A DNA stretch of 64,000 nt from JANPPS01 sp965246835 (GTDB lineage Bacteria > Pseudomonadota > Alphaproteobacteria > Acetobacterales > Acetobacteraceae): positions 3,247,260 to 3,311,259 of the forward strand of contig CBDFFQ010000001.1 in the NCBI GenBank assembly GCA_965246835.1. Direction: 5' to 3'. This document shows, one piece after another, positions 46,055-55,452 of the stretch; position 1 is the first letter of the stretch; the number at the start of each line of letters is the position of its first letter. The translations under genes and the position numbers were made by a program. The notes under the pieces are model-generated. The model was not told the DNA's origin, made no database searches, and saw only the letters and a list, made by a program, of their open reading frames with translations.

Positions 46055-46718
46055 CCCGCTGGTTCTGAAAGGGGTATCCCGCGCCTATCGCAGCGGCGAG
46101 GCCGATTTGCACGTGCTGCAGGGCGCCGATCTCACGCTCCGCGCCGGGGAGATCGTGGCGCTTGTGGCGCCGTCCGGCACCGGCAAGAGCACATTGCTGC
46201 ACCTGGCCGGCCTGCTGGAACAGCCGGATGCCGGGGTGGTGCAGGTCGATGGCCGCGACGCCGGCCAGCTGTCGGACCCGGAGCGCACGGCCATACGGCG
46301 GGACCGGATCGGCTTCGTGTATCAGGCGCATCACCTGCTGGCGGAGTTCACCGCGATCGAGAACGTGACCCTGCCGCAGCTGATCGCGGGCCGGAAGCAG
46401 GCGCGGGAGCGGGCCATGGCGCTGCTGACCGCATTCGGGTTGAAGGACCGCGCGCAGCATCTGCCGGGCAAGCTGTCGGGCGGCGAGAAGCAGCGCGTGG
46501 CCATCGCCCGCGCCCTCGCCAACGCCCCGGGGGTCTTGCTGGCCGACGAGCCCACCGGCAACCTCGATGTCGGCACCAGCGGAGTCGTGTTCGAGGAACT
46601 GTTGCGCATGGTGCGGCAAGAGGGGGTGGCGGCGCTGATCGCGACCCATAACCCGGAGCTGGCGGCGCGCATGGATCGCCGGGTCACGCTCAGGGACGGG
46701 AAGGTGGTGGAGGTCTGA
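46047..46718 (+). CDS. lolD: Lipoprotein-releasing system ATP-binding protein LolD
   Basis: The product is a 223-aa ABC ATPase. The Walker A loop is APSGTGKST (Ala replaces the first Gly of the general consensus, as in many LolD proteins), the signature is LSGGEKQRVAIARAL, and Walker B is VLLADEPTGNLD. The Lol-type YQAHHLLAEFTAIENV loop follows the Q-loop. It energises lipoprotein release with LolC. Its last base is the first base of the dnaE ATG region. Confidence 0.95.
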   Translation: MSDPLVLKGVSRAYRSGEADLHVLQGADLTLRAGEIVALVAPSGTGKSTLLHLAGLLEQPDAGVVQVDGRDAGQLSDPERTAIRRDRIGFVYQAHHLLAEFTAIENVTLPQLIAGRKQARERAMALLTAFGLKDRAQHLPGKLSGGEKQRVAIARALANAPGVLLADEPTGNLDVGTSGVVFEELLRMVRQEGVAALIATHNPELAARMDRRVTLRDGKVVEV

Positions 46719-49700
46719 TGGCGCACGCCGATTTCGTGCATCTGCGGGTGCACTCCGCCTATTCGCTCAGCGAGGGCGCGATCAAGGCGGACAAGATCGC
46801 GTCCCTTGCACAGGATGGGCGGATGCCGGCGGTGGCGATTACCGATTCGGGCAATCTGTTCGGCGCGCTGGAGTTCAGCCAGGCCTGTGTCGCGAAGGGC
46901 TTGCAGCCCATCATCGGCTGCCAGGTTTCCATCACCCGGGCCGAAAATCCGCGCCTGCCACCGGACCCGATCGTGCTGCTGGCGCAGAACGAGGCCGGGC
47001 TCGCGAACCTGCAACGCCTGTCCTCCAGCGGGTTCATGCAGGGTGACCCGGCGGACCCGCAGGTGGCGCTCGACCTCCTGCTGTCCCACAACGAGGGCCT
47101 GTTCTTGCTGACCGGCGGGACGCGCGGCCCCATCGCCCGCATGTTGGCGGAAGGGCGGAAGCCGGACGCAGCGGCGTTGCTGGAGCGGTTCGCGGAAGCC
47201 TTCCCGGACCGTTGCCTGATGGAGCTGCACCGCCACGGACTTGCGATCGAACAGGCGATCGAGCCCGGCTTGTTGCAGCTGGCCGAGGATTACCGGCTGC
47301 CTTTGCTCGCCACGAATGAGTGCTTCTTCGCGTCACCCAAGATGCATGAGGCGCATGACGCGTTGCTGTGCATCGCGGAGGGGCGGCAGGTGAGCGAGGC
47401 GGAGCGGCGCCGGGTTACGGACCAGCATTGGTTCAAGCCGGCCAAGGACATGCGCGCGCTGTTCGCCGATTTGCCGGACGCCTGCGACAACACGATCGCG
47501 GTCGCGCAAAGCTGCGCCGTGAAAGCGGAGAAGCGGGAGCCGCTGCTGCCGGTGTGCTCGAAGGTTCGTTCGGGCCAGACCGAGGACCAGACGGTGCGGG
47601 CCATGGCGCGCGAGGGGCTCGATGCCCGCATGGACGCCATAGGCGCCGATCCGGCCCGGCGCGCGGTCTATGCCGAGCGGCTCGACTACGAACTCGGCGT
47701 GATCGCCGGCATGGGGTTTCCGGGCTATTTCCTGATTGTCGCGGATTTCATCCAATGGGCGAAGGCGCAGGATATTCCGGTGGGGCCGGGCCGTGGCTCC
47801 GGCGCCGGGTCCGTGGTGGCGTGGGCGCTGACCATCACCGACCTCGATCCGCTGCAATGGGGCCTGCTGTTCGAGCGGTTCCTCAATCCCGAGCGCGTGT
47901 CGATGCCGGATTTCGACATCGATTTCTGCCAGGATCGTCGGGACGAGGTGATCGACTACGTGCGCCGTGAATATGGCGCCGATCGCGTGGCGCAGATCAT
48001 CACGTTCGGCAAATTGCAGGCGCGGGCGGCGGTGCGGGATGTGGGCCGCGTGCTGGGTCTGCCGTTCGGCCAGGTGAACCGCGTGGCGGAGCTGATCCCC
48101 AACAACCCGGCCAAGCCCGTGACGCTCGGCCAGGCCATCGAGGGCGAGCCCCGGTTGCAGGAGATGCGCGACGGGGATGAGAGCGTGCGTCGGCTGTTGG
48201 AAGTGGCGTTGCAGCTGGAGGGCCTATACCGCCACGCCAGCACGCATGCGGCGGGCCTCGTGATCGGGGATCGGCCGCTGATCGATCTGGTGCCGCTGTA
48301 TCGCGACCCCAAGGCCGACACCTTGGTCACGCAATACTCGATGAAATACGTCGAGCAGGCCGGGCTGGTGAAGTTCGATTTCCTCGGGCTGACGACCCTC
48401 ACGATCCTGAAGCAGGCGGTGGCGATCCTGGCCGGGCTGGATACACCGGTCGATCTGGACCGCATTCCGCTCGACGATCCGAAAACCTATGAGATGCTGT
48501 CCCGCGGCGACGCCGGTGGCGTGTTCCAGTTCGAAAGTGCGGGCATGCGGGACGTGCTGCGCCAGATGCGGCCGGACCGGTTCGAGGATCTGATCGCGGC
48601 CGTCGCGTTGTATCGGCCCGGTCCCATGGCGAACATCCCCGACTATTGCCGTCGCAAGCATGGCGAGGCGTGGGAGGCGCCGCACCCGGAGCTGGCGACC
48701 ATCCTGGGCGAGACCTACGGCATCATGGTCTATCAGGAGCAGGTCATGCAGATCGCGCAGACCATGGCGGGGTATAGCCTCGGCAGCGCGGATTTGCTGC
48801 GGCGCGCGATGGGCAAAAAGATTCGCGCCGAGATGGAGCAGCAGCGCGCGACCTTCACCACGGGCGCCACCGGGCGGGGCATCGCGCCGGAGAAGGCGAC
48901 CGAGGTGTTCGACCTCATGGCCAAGTTCGCCGATTACGGCTTCAACAAGAGCCACGCCGCCGCCTATGCGCTGGTGAGCTATCAGACGGCCTGGATGAAG
49001 GCGAACCACCCGGTCGCGTTCCTGGCGGCCTGCATGAATTTGGCGCTGTCCAACACCGACAAGATCGCGGCCCTGCGCGCAGAGGCGGAGCGCATGGGCA
49101 TCCGCGTGCTGCCGCCCGACATCAACCGCTCCGGCGCGGCGTTCGTGGTGGAGGTCGTGGACGGGGTGCAGGACATCCGCTACGCGCTGGCGGCCGTGAA
49201 GAAGGTGGGCATGGCGGCGATGCAGGCGCTGGTGGCGTCTCGGGGTGCGATGCCGTTTGCCGACGTGGCAGACCTGGCGGCCCGGGTGGACCCGCGGCAA
49301 CTCAACAAGATGCAGCTGGAGAACCTGGCCCGCGCCGGCGCCTTCGACAGCCTGCATCCCAACCGCGCCCAGATGTTCGCCGGCGCCGACACCGTGCTGA
49401 AACGCGCGCAGGCCCAGGCGGAGGAGGCCGAGAGCGGCCAGACCGGCCTGTTCGGCGGCGGCGGCAAGCCCGAGGCGCTGCGCCTGCCGCCGATGCCGGA
49501 CTGGCCCGAGATGGAGCGCCTGGGCTTCGAGGCGGAGGCCGTGGGATTTCATCTCACCGCCCATCCGCTCGACAGCTATGGCCCGGTGCTGAAGCGCCTC
49601 GGTGTGGTGGCGTCCTCCCATATCGAGACGCGCGCCCGGCAGGGCATCACCCGCATGAAGCTCGCCGGCTGCGTGGTGGGCACGAAGGAGCGCAACACCC

Positions 49701-50131
49701 GCACCGGCAGCCGGATGGCCTGGGTGCAGCTCTCGGACGCCGCCGGCAGCGTGGAGGTGACGCTGTTCAGCGAGGTGCTGGCGACCGCGCGGGACGCGTT
49801 GAAGCCCGGCACCGCCGTGCTGATGGGCGTGGACGTGAAGCTCGACGGCGACAGCGTGCGCCTCACGGCCGCGGATTGCGTGTCGTTGGAAAAGGCGGCG
49901 GCGGATGCCGGGGCGGGGATGCGCATCTGGCTGGACCGGAGCGAGGCGGTGCCGCACATCCGCTCGATCCTGGCGCGGGAGGGGAAGGGCCGCGGCGTTG
50001 TGACGCTGGTCCCGCGGCTCGATGAGGCGCAGGCGGTGGAGATCACGGTGCCGGGCGGTTTCCTGGTGGGGCCGCGGCTGGTGCAGGCGTTGAAGGTGGT
50101 GCCGGGGGTGGAGCGGGTGGAGGAGGTTTGA
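46718..50131 (+). CDS. dnaE: DNA polymerase III subunit alpha
   Basis: The product is the 1137-aa replicative polymerase. The N-terminal PHP domain begins FVHLRVHSAYSLSEGAIK. The catalytic aspartates lie in PDFDIDFCQDRRDE (D398, D400, D402), with the third in the later palm segment. YGIMVYQEQVMQIAQTMAGY and GFNKSHAAAYALVSYQTAWM are hallmark motifs. The C-terminal OB domain (MAWVQLSDAAGSVEVTLFS) is intact. The start overlaps lolD by one base. It is the last housekeeping gene before the accessory islet. Confidence 0.97.
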   Translation: MAHADFVHLRVHSAYSLSEGAIKADKIASLAQDGRMPAVAITDSGNLFGALEFSQACVAKGLQPIIGCQVSITRAENPRLPPDPIVLLAQNEAGLANLQRLSSSGFMQGDPADPQVALDLLLSHNEGLFLLTGGTRGPIARMLAEGRKPDAAALLERFAEAFPDRCLMELHRHGLAIEQAIEPGLLQLAEDYRLPLLATNECFFASPKMHEAHDALLCIAEGRQVSEAERRRVTDQHWFKPAKDMRALFADLPDACDNTIAVAQSCAVKAEKREPLLPVCSKVRSGQTEDQTVRAMAREGLDARMDAIGADPARRAVYAERLDYELGVIAGMGFPGYFLIVADFIQWAKAQDIPVGPGRGSGAGSVVAWALTITDLDPLQWGLLFERFLNPERVSMPDFDIDFCQDRRDEVIDYVRREYGADRVAQIITFGKLQARAAVRDVGRVLGLPFGQVNRVAELIPNNPAKPVTLGQAIEGEPRLQEMRDGDESVRRLLEVALQLEGLYRHASTHAAGLVIGDRPLIDLVPLYRDPKADTLVTQYSMKYVEQAGLVKFDFLGLTTLTILKQAVAILAGLDTPVDLDRIPLDDPKTYEMLSRGDAGGVFQFESAGMRDVLRQMRPDRFEDLIAAVALYRPGPMANIPDYCRRKHGEAWEAPHPELATILGETYGIMVYQEQVMQIAQTMAGYSLGSADLLRRAMGKKIRAEMEQQRATFTTGATGRGIAPEKATEVFDLMAKFADYGFNKSHAAAYALVSYQTAWMKANHPVAFLAACMNLALSNTDKIAALRAEAERMGIRVLPPDINRSGAAFVVEVVDGVQDIRYALAAVKKVGMAAMQALVASRGAMPFADVADLAARVDPRQLNKMQLENLARAGAFDSLHPNRAQMFAGADTVLKRAQAQAEEAESGQTGLFGGGGKPEALRLPPMPDWPEMERLGFEAEAVGFHLTAHPLDSYGPVLKRLGVVASSHIETRARQGITRMKLAGCVVGTKERNTRTGSRMAWVQLSDAAGSVEVTLFSEVLATARDALKPGTAVLMGVDVKLDGDSVRLTAADCVSLEKAAADAGAGMRIWLDRSEAVPHIRSILAREGKGRGVVTLVPRLDEAQAVEITVPGGFLVGPRLVQALKVVPGVERVEEV

Positions 50132-50152
50132 TCTCGCGCAAGGAGTGTAAGT

Positions 50153-50356
50153 ATGAATTGGCCGCTTCTATCTATTTTTGGAATTTTTGTGTTTACTGGC
50201 CTCTATAGTGTCTACATTATTTTTAGTAAGAAGCACGGACCTGAAGAAAAAATCCATAGTCTACGCTCAGAATTGCGTTCAACCGCGAAGGTTGTAGTTA
50301 TAACTCTGGCCGCCGTCGGTGCTTTCGTGATTGTTGGCGGAGTATGGCGAAGGTAA
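50153..50356 (+). CDS. Small AT-rich hypothetical membrane protein
   Basis: The product is 67 aa with two predicted membrane segments (about residues 3-24 and 46-64) around a charged loop (SKKHGPEEKIHSLRSELR). I do not recognise a family. Codon use differs sharply from the neighbours: the gene is about 45% G+C by eye, with A/T third positions, versus nearly 70% around it, suggesting recent transfer. AAGGAG sits eight bases before the ATG, which supports translation. It lies 21 bp after dnaE. Confidence 0.6.
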   Translation: MNWPLLSIFGIFVFTGLYSVYIIFSKKHGPEEKIHSLRSELRSTAKVVVITLAAVGAFVIVGGVWRR

Positions 50357-50363
50357 ATCTGCT

Positions 50364-50789
50364 TCAGCACTCCACCGCTTCGACCCACCCCTGCCGTGCG
50401 TAATCAAGGATCAAGCCATCCCGCGTCACGACCGCCAACTTCATCTCCCGCGCTGTCGCGACCAAAAGTCGATCACCTGGATCGTTGTGAAATGTGCCTG
50501 GCAGGTGCGACGCTTCGATCGCGATCCGAGTTGTCAGCGGAGCCTCCTTGAACCGGGTGCGATCCGCTACCCTGGCGAACCAGGCATGAGGGTCAGGCAG
50601 GAACTGCACCCGTCCGGACCCAGAGCGGCCTGGCGGGCTGAGCAGGCCGATCTCCCAAGCTGATACGGGTGATACGTAGGCCGCACCGGCTTGGCTCGAG
50701 AGGCGGATTATTTCTTCAACCGAGGAGGGCATCGTGCCACCGTTGCCCAGCCAGATGAGCACACAGGTGTCCAGCAGTAGCCGGGTCAT
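50364..50789 (-). CDS. PIN-domain toxin (VapC-like ribonuclease)
   Basis: The product is 141 aa with the PIN-domain acidic residues: D7 in LLLDTCVLIWL, the Glu in SPVSAWEIGLL, the Asp in HNDPGDRLLVATA, and the Asp in AVVTRDGLI. PIN toxins cleave RNA, often tRNA. The motif arrangement (LDTxxLIW, AWEI) is of the type paired with Phd/YefM antitoxins. Its ATG overlaps the antitoxin stop by four bases, the normal toxin-antitoxin arrangement. Confidence 0.9.
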   Translation of the reverse strand: MTRLLLDTCVLIWLGNGGTMPSSVEEIIRLSSQAGAAYVSPVSAWEIGLLSPPGRSGSGRVQFLPDPHAWFARVADRTRFKEAPLTTRIAIEASHLPGTFHNDPGDRLLVATAREMKLAVVTRDGLILDYARQGWVEAVEC

Positions 50790-51055
50790 CGATGGATGAT
50801 GCCCAACTCCGCATCCCAGACCTCGTCACAAACGGGCGCCGTCGGGTCGAAATCGGGTGGCATGATGACGCTACCGCGCATGGAGAGGACCCATTCGTCC
50901 CATTCAACCCGGTCGGCAGCCGGCGGCTTGAGCACACCCACCACCTTGCCCCGGCGAGTGATCTGCACCTCGTCGAGCTCATGTGCGGCCAATTGATCGA
51001 AGATCCGCAAGCATTTCGCCTTGAACTCGGTCACGCTGATGGTTTGTGCTGTCAT
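50786..51055 (-). CDS. Phd/YefM-type antitoxin
   Basis: The product is 89 aa. The N-terminal DNA-binding part reads ISVTEFKAKCLRIFDQLAAH, then VQITRRGKVVGVLKPP, the Phd/YefM pattern. The C-terminal part is acidic and Pro-rich (PPDFDPTAPVCDEVWD) and likely wraps the PIN toxin. ATG 51055 follows GGAGG by eight bases; an in-frame ATG at 51070 precedes that site and is unlikely. It should repress its own promoter. Confidence 0.88.
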   Translation of the reverse strand: MTAQTISVTEFKAKCLRIFDQLAAHELDEVQITRRGKVVGVLKPPAADRVEWDEWVLSMRGSVIMPPDFDPTAPVCDEVWDAELGIIHR

Positions 51056-51207
51056 CACTGTCGCCTCCACATGGTCATCTAATGTGGTCAGACGTTAGGG
51101 TCAACGATCCGGCCCGAATGGGCGGCGGCAACTGTCATCAAAGCACCACCCACGCCGCAACCCAGCCCGAGTAGGAAGGTCTCCCCGACCACGAAGGCCC
51201 TTGCATC

Positions 51208-53826
51208 ATGGCGCTCCGTCCCCGCATCAACGAGTTCGTCTTCAACCATGTCGGCACCGACACTGCCGAGTTCATCGAGATCAAGGCCGATCCGAACACG
51301 GATCTCAGCGGCTATCGCCTGATCATCCTCGATGGCGACGCCGCGCAGTCCGGGGTCGTGGACAATGTGATCACGCCGGGTACCACCAACGCAGCCGGGT
51401 ATTACGTGACGCCGTTTTTCAGCAACGCGCTACAGAACGGCACGCAGACGCTGCTGCTGGTCACGGGCCCGGTCACGGCCACGGTGAACAGCGATGTGGA
51501 CACCAACAATGACGGCATCCTGGACTCCACGCCGTGGGGCGCCATCGTCGATTCCGTGGCGGTGACGGATGGGGGCGCCGGGGACCAAACCTATGCCGGG
51601 GCGCCGGTGCTGCCGGTCAGTGGCGGCAATGCCGTGGGCGGCGCGTCGCGGTTGCCGGATGGGCAGGATACCGATACGCCGGGCGACTTCGTGACCAATG
51701 ATTTCGACGGCGCCGGCCTGCCGGGCTTTGTGGGCACGCCAGTGGCGGGTGAGGCGCTGAACACGCCCGGTGCGGTGAACCAGGCCGTGGGCGGCACCTC
51801 GCCCCCGCCGCCCCCGGCGCCCACCGTGACCGCGATCCACACGATCCAGGGCGCCGCGCACCGCAGCCCGCTGGTGGGGCAGGTCGTGCAGACCACCGGC
51901 ATCGTCACCGCCGTGGACCGGACCGATAGTGGCGCGCAGAACATCGGCTACTGGCTGCAGGACCCGAAGCCCGACGCCGACCCCGCCACCAGCGAGGCCG
52001 TGTTCGTGTTCGTGGGCACCGCGTCCAACTTGCCGGCCGCAGGCAGCGCGGTCACGGTCAGCGGCACCGTCACGGAATACACGGTCGGCACCAGCAATCT
52101 GTCCCAAACCCGGCTCACCGGCGCCACCACGACCGTGACCAGCACCGGCAACCCGCTCCCGGCCGCAACCATCATCGGCCAGGGCGGGCGCATTCCGCCG
52201 ACAGGCACGATCTACAACGACGCGCCGGGCAATCTGAACACCGGCATCGGCGACTTTCAGCCGGATGTGGAGGGGATCGACTTCTTCGAGAGCCTGGAGG
52301 GCATGCGGGTCCAGGTGAACAACGCCGTGGTCACCCAGGGCACCAACGGCTTCGATGAGACCTGGGTCCTGGCCGATAGTGGCGCCGCCAGCGCCGTGCG
52401 CACGCCCCGGGGGGGCGTGCTGCTGCAACAGGCGGATGACAATCCCGAGCGCATCCTGTTCGACATCGACACGGGCATCCTGCCCGGCGCCATCGTGCCG
52501 GACGCCAAGGTCGGTGACAGCTTCTCCGCCATCACCGGGATCCTGTATTATGATTTCGGCAATTACCGCATCGATGTGACGGAGCAGCCGGTGCTGCGCC
52601 CGGGTTCGCTCGTGCAGGAAATCACATCGCTCCGCGGCGATGCCGGCACGCTCTCGATCGCGGAATGGAACGTCGAGAACCTCGACCCGTCGGACCCGAA
52701 ATTCGACGCCATTGCTAAGGTCATCGGCACCAATTTGCGCAGCCCGGACATCTTGGCGCTCCAAGAAATCCAGGACAGCAACGGCGCCACCAATAATGGC
52801 GTGACCGACTCCGCCGCTACCGCCGCCAAGCTGATCGCCACCGTGCAGGCCGCGACCGGAATTACCTATGCCTATGCCGACATCGCCCCCCTCGACGGCA
52901 CCTCCGGTGGCGAACCCGGCGGCAATATCCGCCCCGGCTTCCTCTATCGCCCCGACCGCGTGCAGCTCACGGGCCTCACCCAGGTCAAGGACACCGATCT
53001 TTCGAATGGCGACGCCTTCGCCAACTCCCGCCTGCCGCTGGTCGGCACGTTCCGCTTCAATGGCGAGGAGGTGACGCTGGTCAACGTGCACTACTCGTCT
53101 AAGGGCGGCAGCACGGGTTCGTATGGCTCGGTGCAGCCCCCCGTGAATGGGGCGGAGGCGGCGCGGATCGCGCAGGCGGTCGAGACCAAGAAGGTGGTGG
53201 ATGCGCGCCTGGCCGCGAACCCGGAAGCGAAAATCGCCGTGCTCGGCGACCATAACGAGTTCGCCTACAACGCCTCCCAGCAGGTTCTGACTGGGGACGG
53301 TTCCCTCACCAACCTCGACCAGCTGCTGCCGCTGAACGAGCGCTATACCTACACGTTCGACGGCAACAGCCAGGCACTGGACCATACGCTCGCGAGCCAG
53401 GCGCTATTCGATGCCGCGGATTTCGATATCGTCCACGTGAACAGCGAGTTCCAGGATTATGTTCGTGTGTCGGACCACGATCCCTCGGTCACCACCATCG
53501 CCATCCCGCGCCCGGTGCTGGCGGCCGCATTCATCGCCTCCGCTGACGGCGCGATCGACCCGGCGGCGTTGCGGACGGTGATCGCGACACCGGGTATCGC
53601 GAGCGGCCATGCCGGGCCCGACCTGTTCGTGGCGCCGGGCGGCGGGGCGGTGAGGATCCAGGATTTCCAGCCCGGGCTCGACCACCTGACCGTGCTGGGC
53701 GCCGCGTCCGACGCCGTGTTCGCCGGGCGCAGCGTCACCGCCTCCGGCACCGTGCTCACGGCCGGTGACGGCACGAGCATCTCGCTGGCGGGCGTGATCA
53801 CGCTCGACCGTTCGTCCCTGGTTTGA
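51208..53826 (+). CDS. Extracellular-type nuclease with lamin-tail-like and EEP nuclease domains
   Basis: The product is 872 aa. Residues about 1-165 resemble a lamin-tail domain (RINEFVFNHVGTDTAEFIEI, then a SRLPDGQDTDTPGDF loop). A Pro-rich linker (SPPPPPAPT) leads to an OB-like region (about 210-465) as in ExeM/NucH nucleases. An endonuclease/exonuclease/phosphatase domain (about 485-770) has AEWNVENLDP, ILALQEIQD, VHYSSKGG, GDHNEFA and the catalytic SDHDPS. There is no signal peptide; the C-terminal 90 residues (IQDFQPGLDHLTVLG, TAGDGTSISLAGV) resemble type I-secreted RTX tails. It probably degrades extracellular DNA. It is followed 11 bp later by the PEP-CTERM gene. Confidence 0.82.
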   Translation: MALRPRINEFVFNHVGTDTAEFIEIKADPNTDLSGYRLIILDGDAAQSGVVDNVITPGTTNAAGYYVTPFFSNALQNGTQTLLLVTGPVTATVNSDVDTNNDGILDSTPWGAIVDSVAVTDGGAGDQTYAGAPVLPVSGGNAVGGASRLPDGQDTDTPGDFVTNDFDGAGLPGFVGTPVAGEALNTPGAVNQAVGGTSPPPPPAPTVTAIHTIQGAAHRSPLVGQVVQTTGIVTAVDRTDSGAQNIGYWLQDPKPDADPATSEAVFVFVGTASNLPAAGSAVTVSGTVTEYTVGTSNLSQTRLTGATTTVTSTGNPLPAATIIGQGGRIPPTGTIYNDAPGNLNTGIGDFQPDVEGIDFFESLEGMRVQVNNAVVTQGTNGFDETWVLADSGAASAVRTPRGGVLLQQADDNPERILFDIDTGILPGAIVPDAKVGDSFSAITGILYYDFGNYRIDVTEQPVLRPGSLVQEITSLRGDAGTLSIAEWNVENLDPSDPKFDAIAKVIGTNLRSPDILALQEIQDSNGATNNGVTDSAATAAKLIATVQAATGITYAYADIAPLDGTSGGEPGGNIRPGFLYRPDRVQLTGLTQVKDTDLSNGDAFANSRLPLVGTFRFNGEEVTLVNVHYSSKGGSTGSYGSVQPPVNGAEAARIAQAVETKKVVDARLAANPEAKIAVLGDHNEFAYNASQQVLTGDGSLTNLDQLLPLNERYTYTFDGNSQALDHTLASQALFDAADFDIVHVNSEFQDYVRVSDHDPSVTTIAIPRPVLAAAFIASADGAIDPAALRTVIATPGIASGHAGPDLFVAPGGGAVRIQDFQPGLDHLTVLGAASDAVFAGRSVTASGTVLTAGDGTSISLAGVITLDRSSLV

Positions 53827-53837
53827 AAGGCTTTCCG

Positions 53838-54491
53838 ATGCTGTTCCGCCTTGCCCTCGCGACGTCCCTGCTGTCCGGCGCCGCCCTGGCCGCCCCGGTG
53901 ACCTACACCAGCCGCATTGCGTTCGAGGCGGCGCTCGGCACCGCCTTGGTGACGGAGGGGTTCGAGAGCGTGCCGGCCTCCCTGCGCGGCACAAACTTGC
54001 CCGATGAGGACCCCGGCGCCCGGTATGGGGCCACCATCGGCGGCGTCACCCTGTCCTCCCCGCAGGCGTTCGGCGTGCAATATGTGTCGGGCAGCACGCA
54101 GCTGTTCACGCGGTTCAGCAACAGCACCGTGGCCGCGAGCCGGGTTCTGACCGTGACGCTGCCGGGTCAGGCTTTCGCGTTCGGGATCGACCTCGTGGAC
54201 TACCAATCGCCCGACACCGCCGGCACGGACCCACTGACCATCTCCGGCCTGGGCGTCACGCAGTCGCTGGACACCAGCCCGGCCCCAGGGGCTCCCAGCT
54301 TCTTCGGTGTGATCGACCGCGCCGCCACCACGGGCAGCTTCGCCGTCACGCGCGACCTCCGCGTCGTCTATCCGCTAACGTTCGACAACATCAGCTTCGC
54401 CCTGTCGCCCACGCGGGTGCCAGAGCCCGGATCGATGCTAGTCGTGGCGATGGGGCTGTTCGTGCTGGCCTGGATGCGCCGCCGCGCTTGA
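53838..54491 (+). CDS. PEP-CTERM sorting domain protein
   Basis: The product is 217 aa with a signal peptide (cleaved after about residue 19, SGAALAA) and a C-terminal sorting signal VPEPGSMLVVAMG followed by a membrane segment and MRRRA. The middle part (AFGIDLVDYQSPDTAGTDPL, then FFGVIDR) resembles secreted beta-sandwich proteins found with PEP-CTERM tails. Such proteins are processed by exosortase and linked to extracellular polysaccharide; no exosortase gene is in the window. ATG 53838 follows GAAAGG by seven bases. It is downstream of the nuclease in the same direction. Confidence 0.85.
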   Translation: MLFRLALATSLLSGAALAAPVTYTSRIAFEAALGTALVTEGFESVPASLRGTNLPDEDPGARYGATIGGVTLSSPQAFGVQYVSGSTQLFTRFSNSTVAASRVLTVTLPGQAFAFGIDLVDYQSPDTAGTDPLTISGLGVTQSLDTSPAPGAPSFFGVIDRAATTGSFAVTRDLRVVYPLTFDNISFALSPTRVPEPGSMLVVAMGLFVLAWMRRRA

Positions 54492-54642
54492 TTTCTACCG
54501 GCTGATCCGCCATACCCCGCCCGTCCGCACGTCGCGGACAAATTCACATGCGGGGCGCCTTCCCGGGGGAAACCCAGGGTCCGGTGCCGCAAGGCCAGGC
54601 TCCGCAGAGGATCAACCGGACCATCAGGAAAGGAGCACGCTC

Positions 54643-55446
54643 ATGGCGATGCCCGATTTCACCTTGCGTCAACTGCTCGAGGCCGGCGTTCATTTCGGCC
54701 ACCACACACGCCGCTGGAACCCCCGCATGGGGCCCTACATCTTCGGCATCCGCAACCAGGTCCACATCATCGACCTGCAGCAGACCGTGCCGATGTTGGA
54801 CCGGGCGCTGAAGGCCGTGCGGGACGTGACGGCCGCCGGCGGGCGGGTGCTGTTCGTCGGCACCAAGCGGGCTGCGGCGGAATATGTGGCCGAGAGCTCC
54901 AAGCGCTGCGGCCAATACTACGTGAATCATCGCTGGCTGGGCGGGATGCTCACCAACTGGAAGACCATCACCGGCTCGATCAAGCGCCTGCGTCAAATCG
55001 AGGAGATGCTGGCCGGCAACATCGAGGGCCTCACCAAGAAAGAGGTGCTCGACATCACGCGCGACCAGGAGAAGCTGGAGCGCGCGCTGGGCGGCATCAA
55101 GGACATGGGCGGCCTGCCGGACATCCTGTTCATCATCGACACGAACAAGGAGAAGCTCGCGGTCGAGGAGGCGAACAAGCTCGGCATCCCCGTGATCGCC
55201 GTGCTGGACAGCAACTCCGATCCCGAGGGCGTGACCTACCCGATCCCCGGCAACGACGACGCGATCCGCGCCATCACCATGTATTGCGACCTGATCGCCG
55301 GCGCCGTGCTGGATGGCATCAGCGCCGAGATGGTGGCGTCGGGTCAGGATTTCGGGGCGGCCGAGGAGCTGCCGGAGGCGATCATGCCGGCATTGCCGCC
55401 AATGCCGGCGCAGGTCGAGCCCGTGGCTGAGCAGCCGGCGGCTTAA
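54643..55446 (+). CDS. rpsB: 30S ribosomal protein S2
   Basis: The product is 267 aa. It starts with the uS2 pattern LLEAGVHFGHHTRRWNPRMG, then YIFGIRNQVHIIDLQQT, RWLGGMLTNWKTI and the C-terminal IPGNDDAIRAITMYCDLI. A Pro/Ala-rich tail (about 30 residues) follows. ATG 54643 follows AGGAAAGGAG. The 150-bp leader upstream is probably regulatory but contains no structure I can name. It starts the rpsB-tsf-pyrH-frr block. Confidence 0.97.
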   Translation: MAMPDFTLRQLLEAGVHFGHHTRRWNPRMGPYIFGIRNQVHIIDLQQTVPMLDRALKAVRDVTAAGGRVLFVGTKRAAAEYVAESSKRCGQYYVNHRWLGGMLTNWKTITGSIKRLRQIEEMLAGNIEGLTKKEVLDITRDQEKLERALGGIKDMGGLPDILFIIDTNKEKLAVEEANKLGIPVIAVLDSNSDPEGVTYPIPGNDDAIRAITMYCDLIAGAVLDGISAEMVASGQDFGAAEELPEAIMPALPPMPAQVEPVAEQPAA

Positions 55447-55452
55447 TTCTTT

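Noticed and set aside
46718..50131. Second polymerase or error-prone DnaE2
   Set aside because: The PHP motif, length and lolD-dnaE context fit the replicative DnaE1.
54492..54642. rpsB leader as a named regulatory RNA
   Set aside because: Short GC-rich palindromes are present, but I cannot match them to a known S2 leader structure; it is only noted as a likely untranslated leader.
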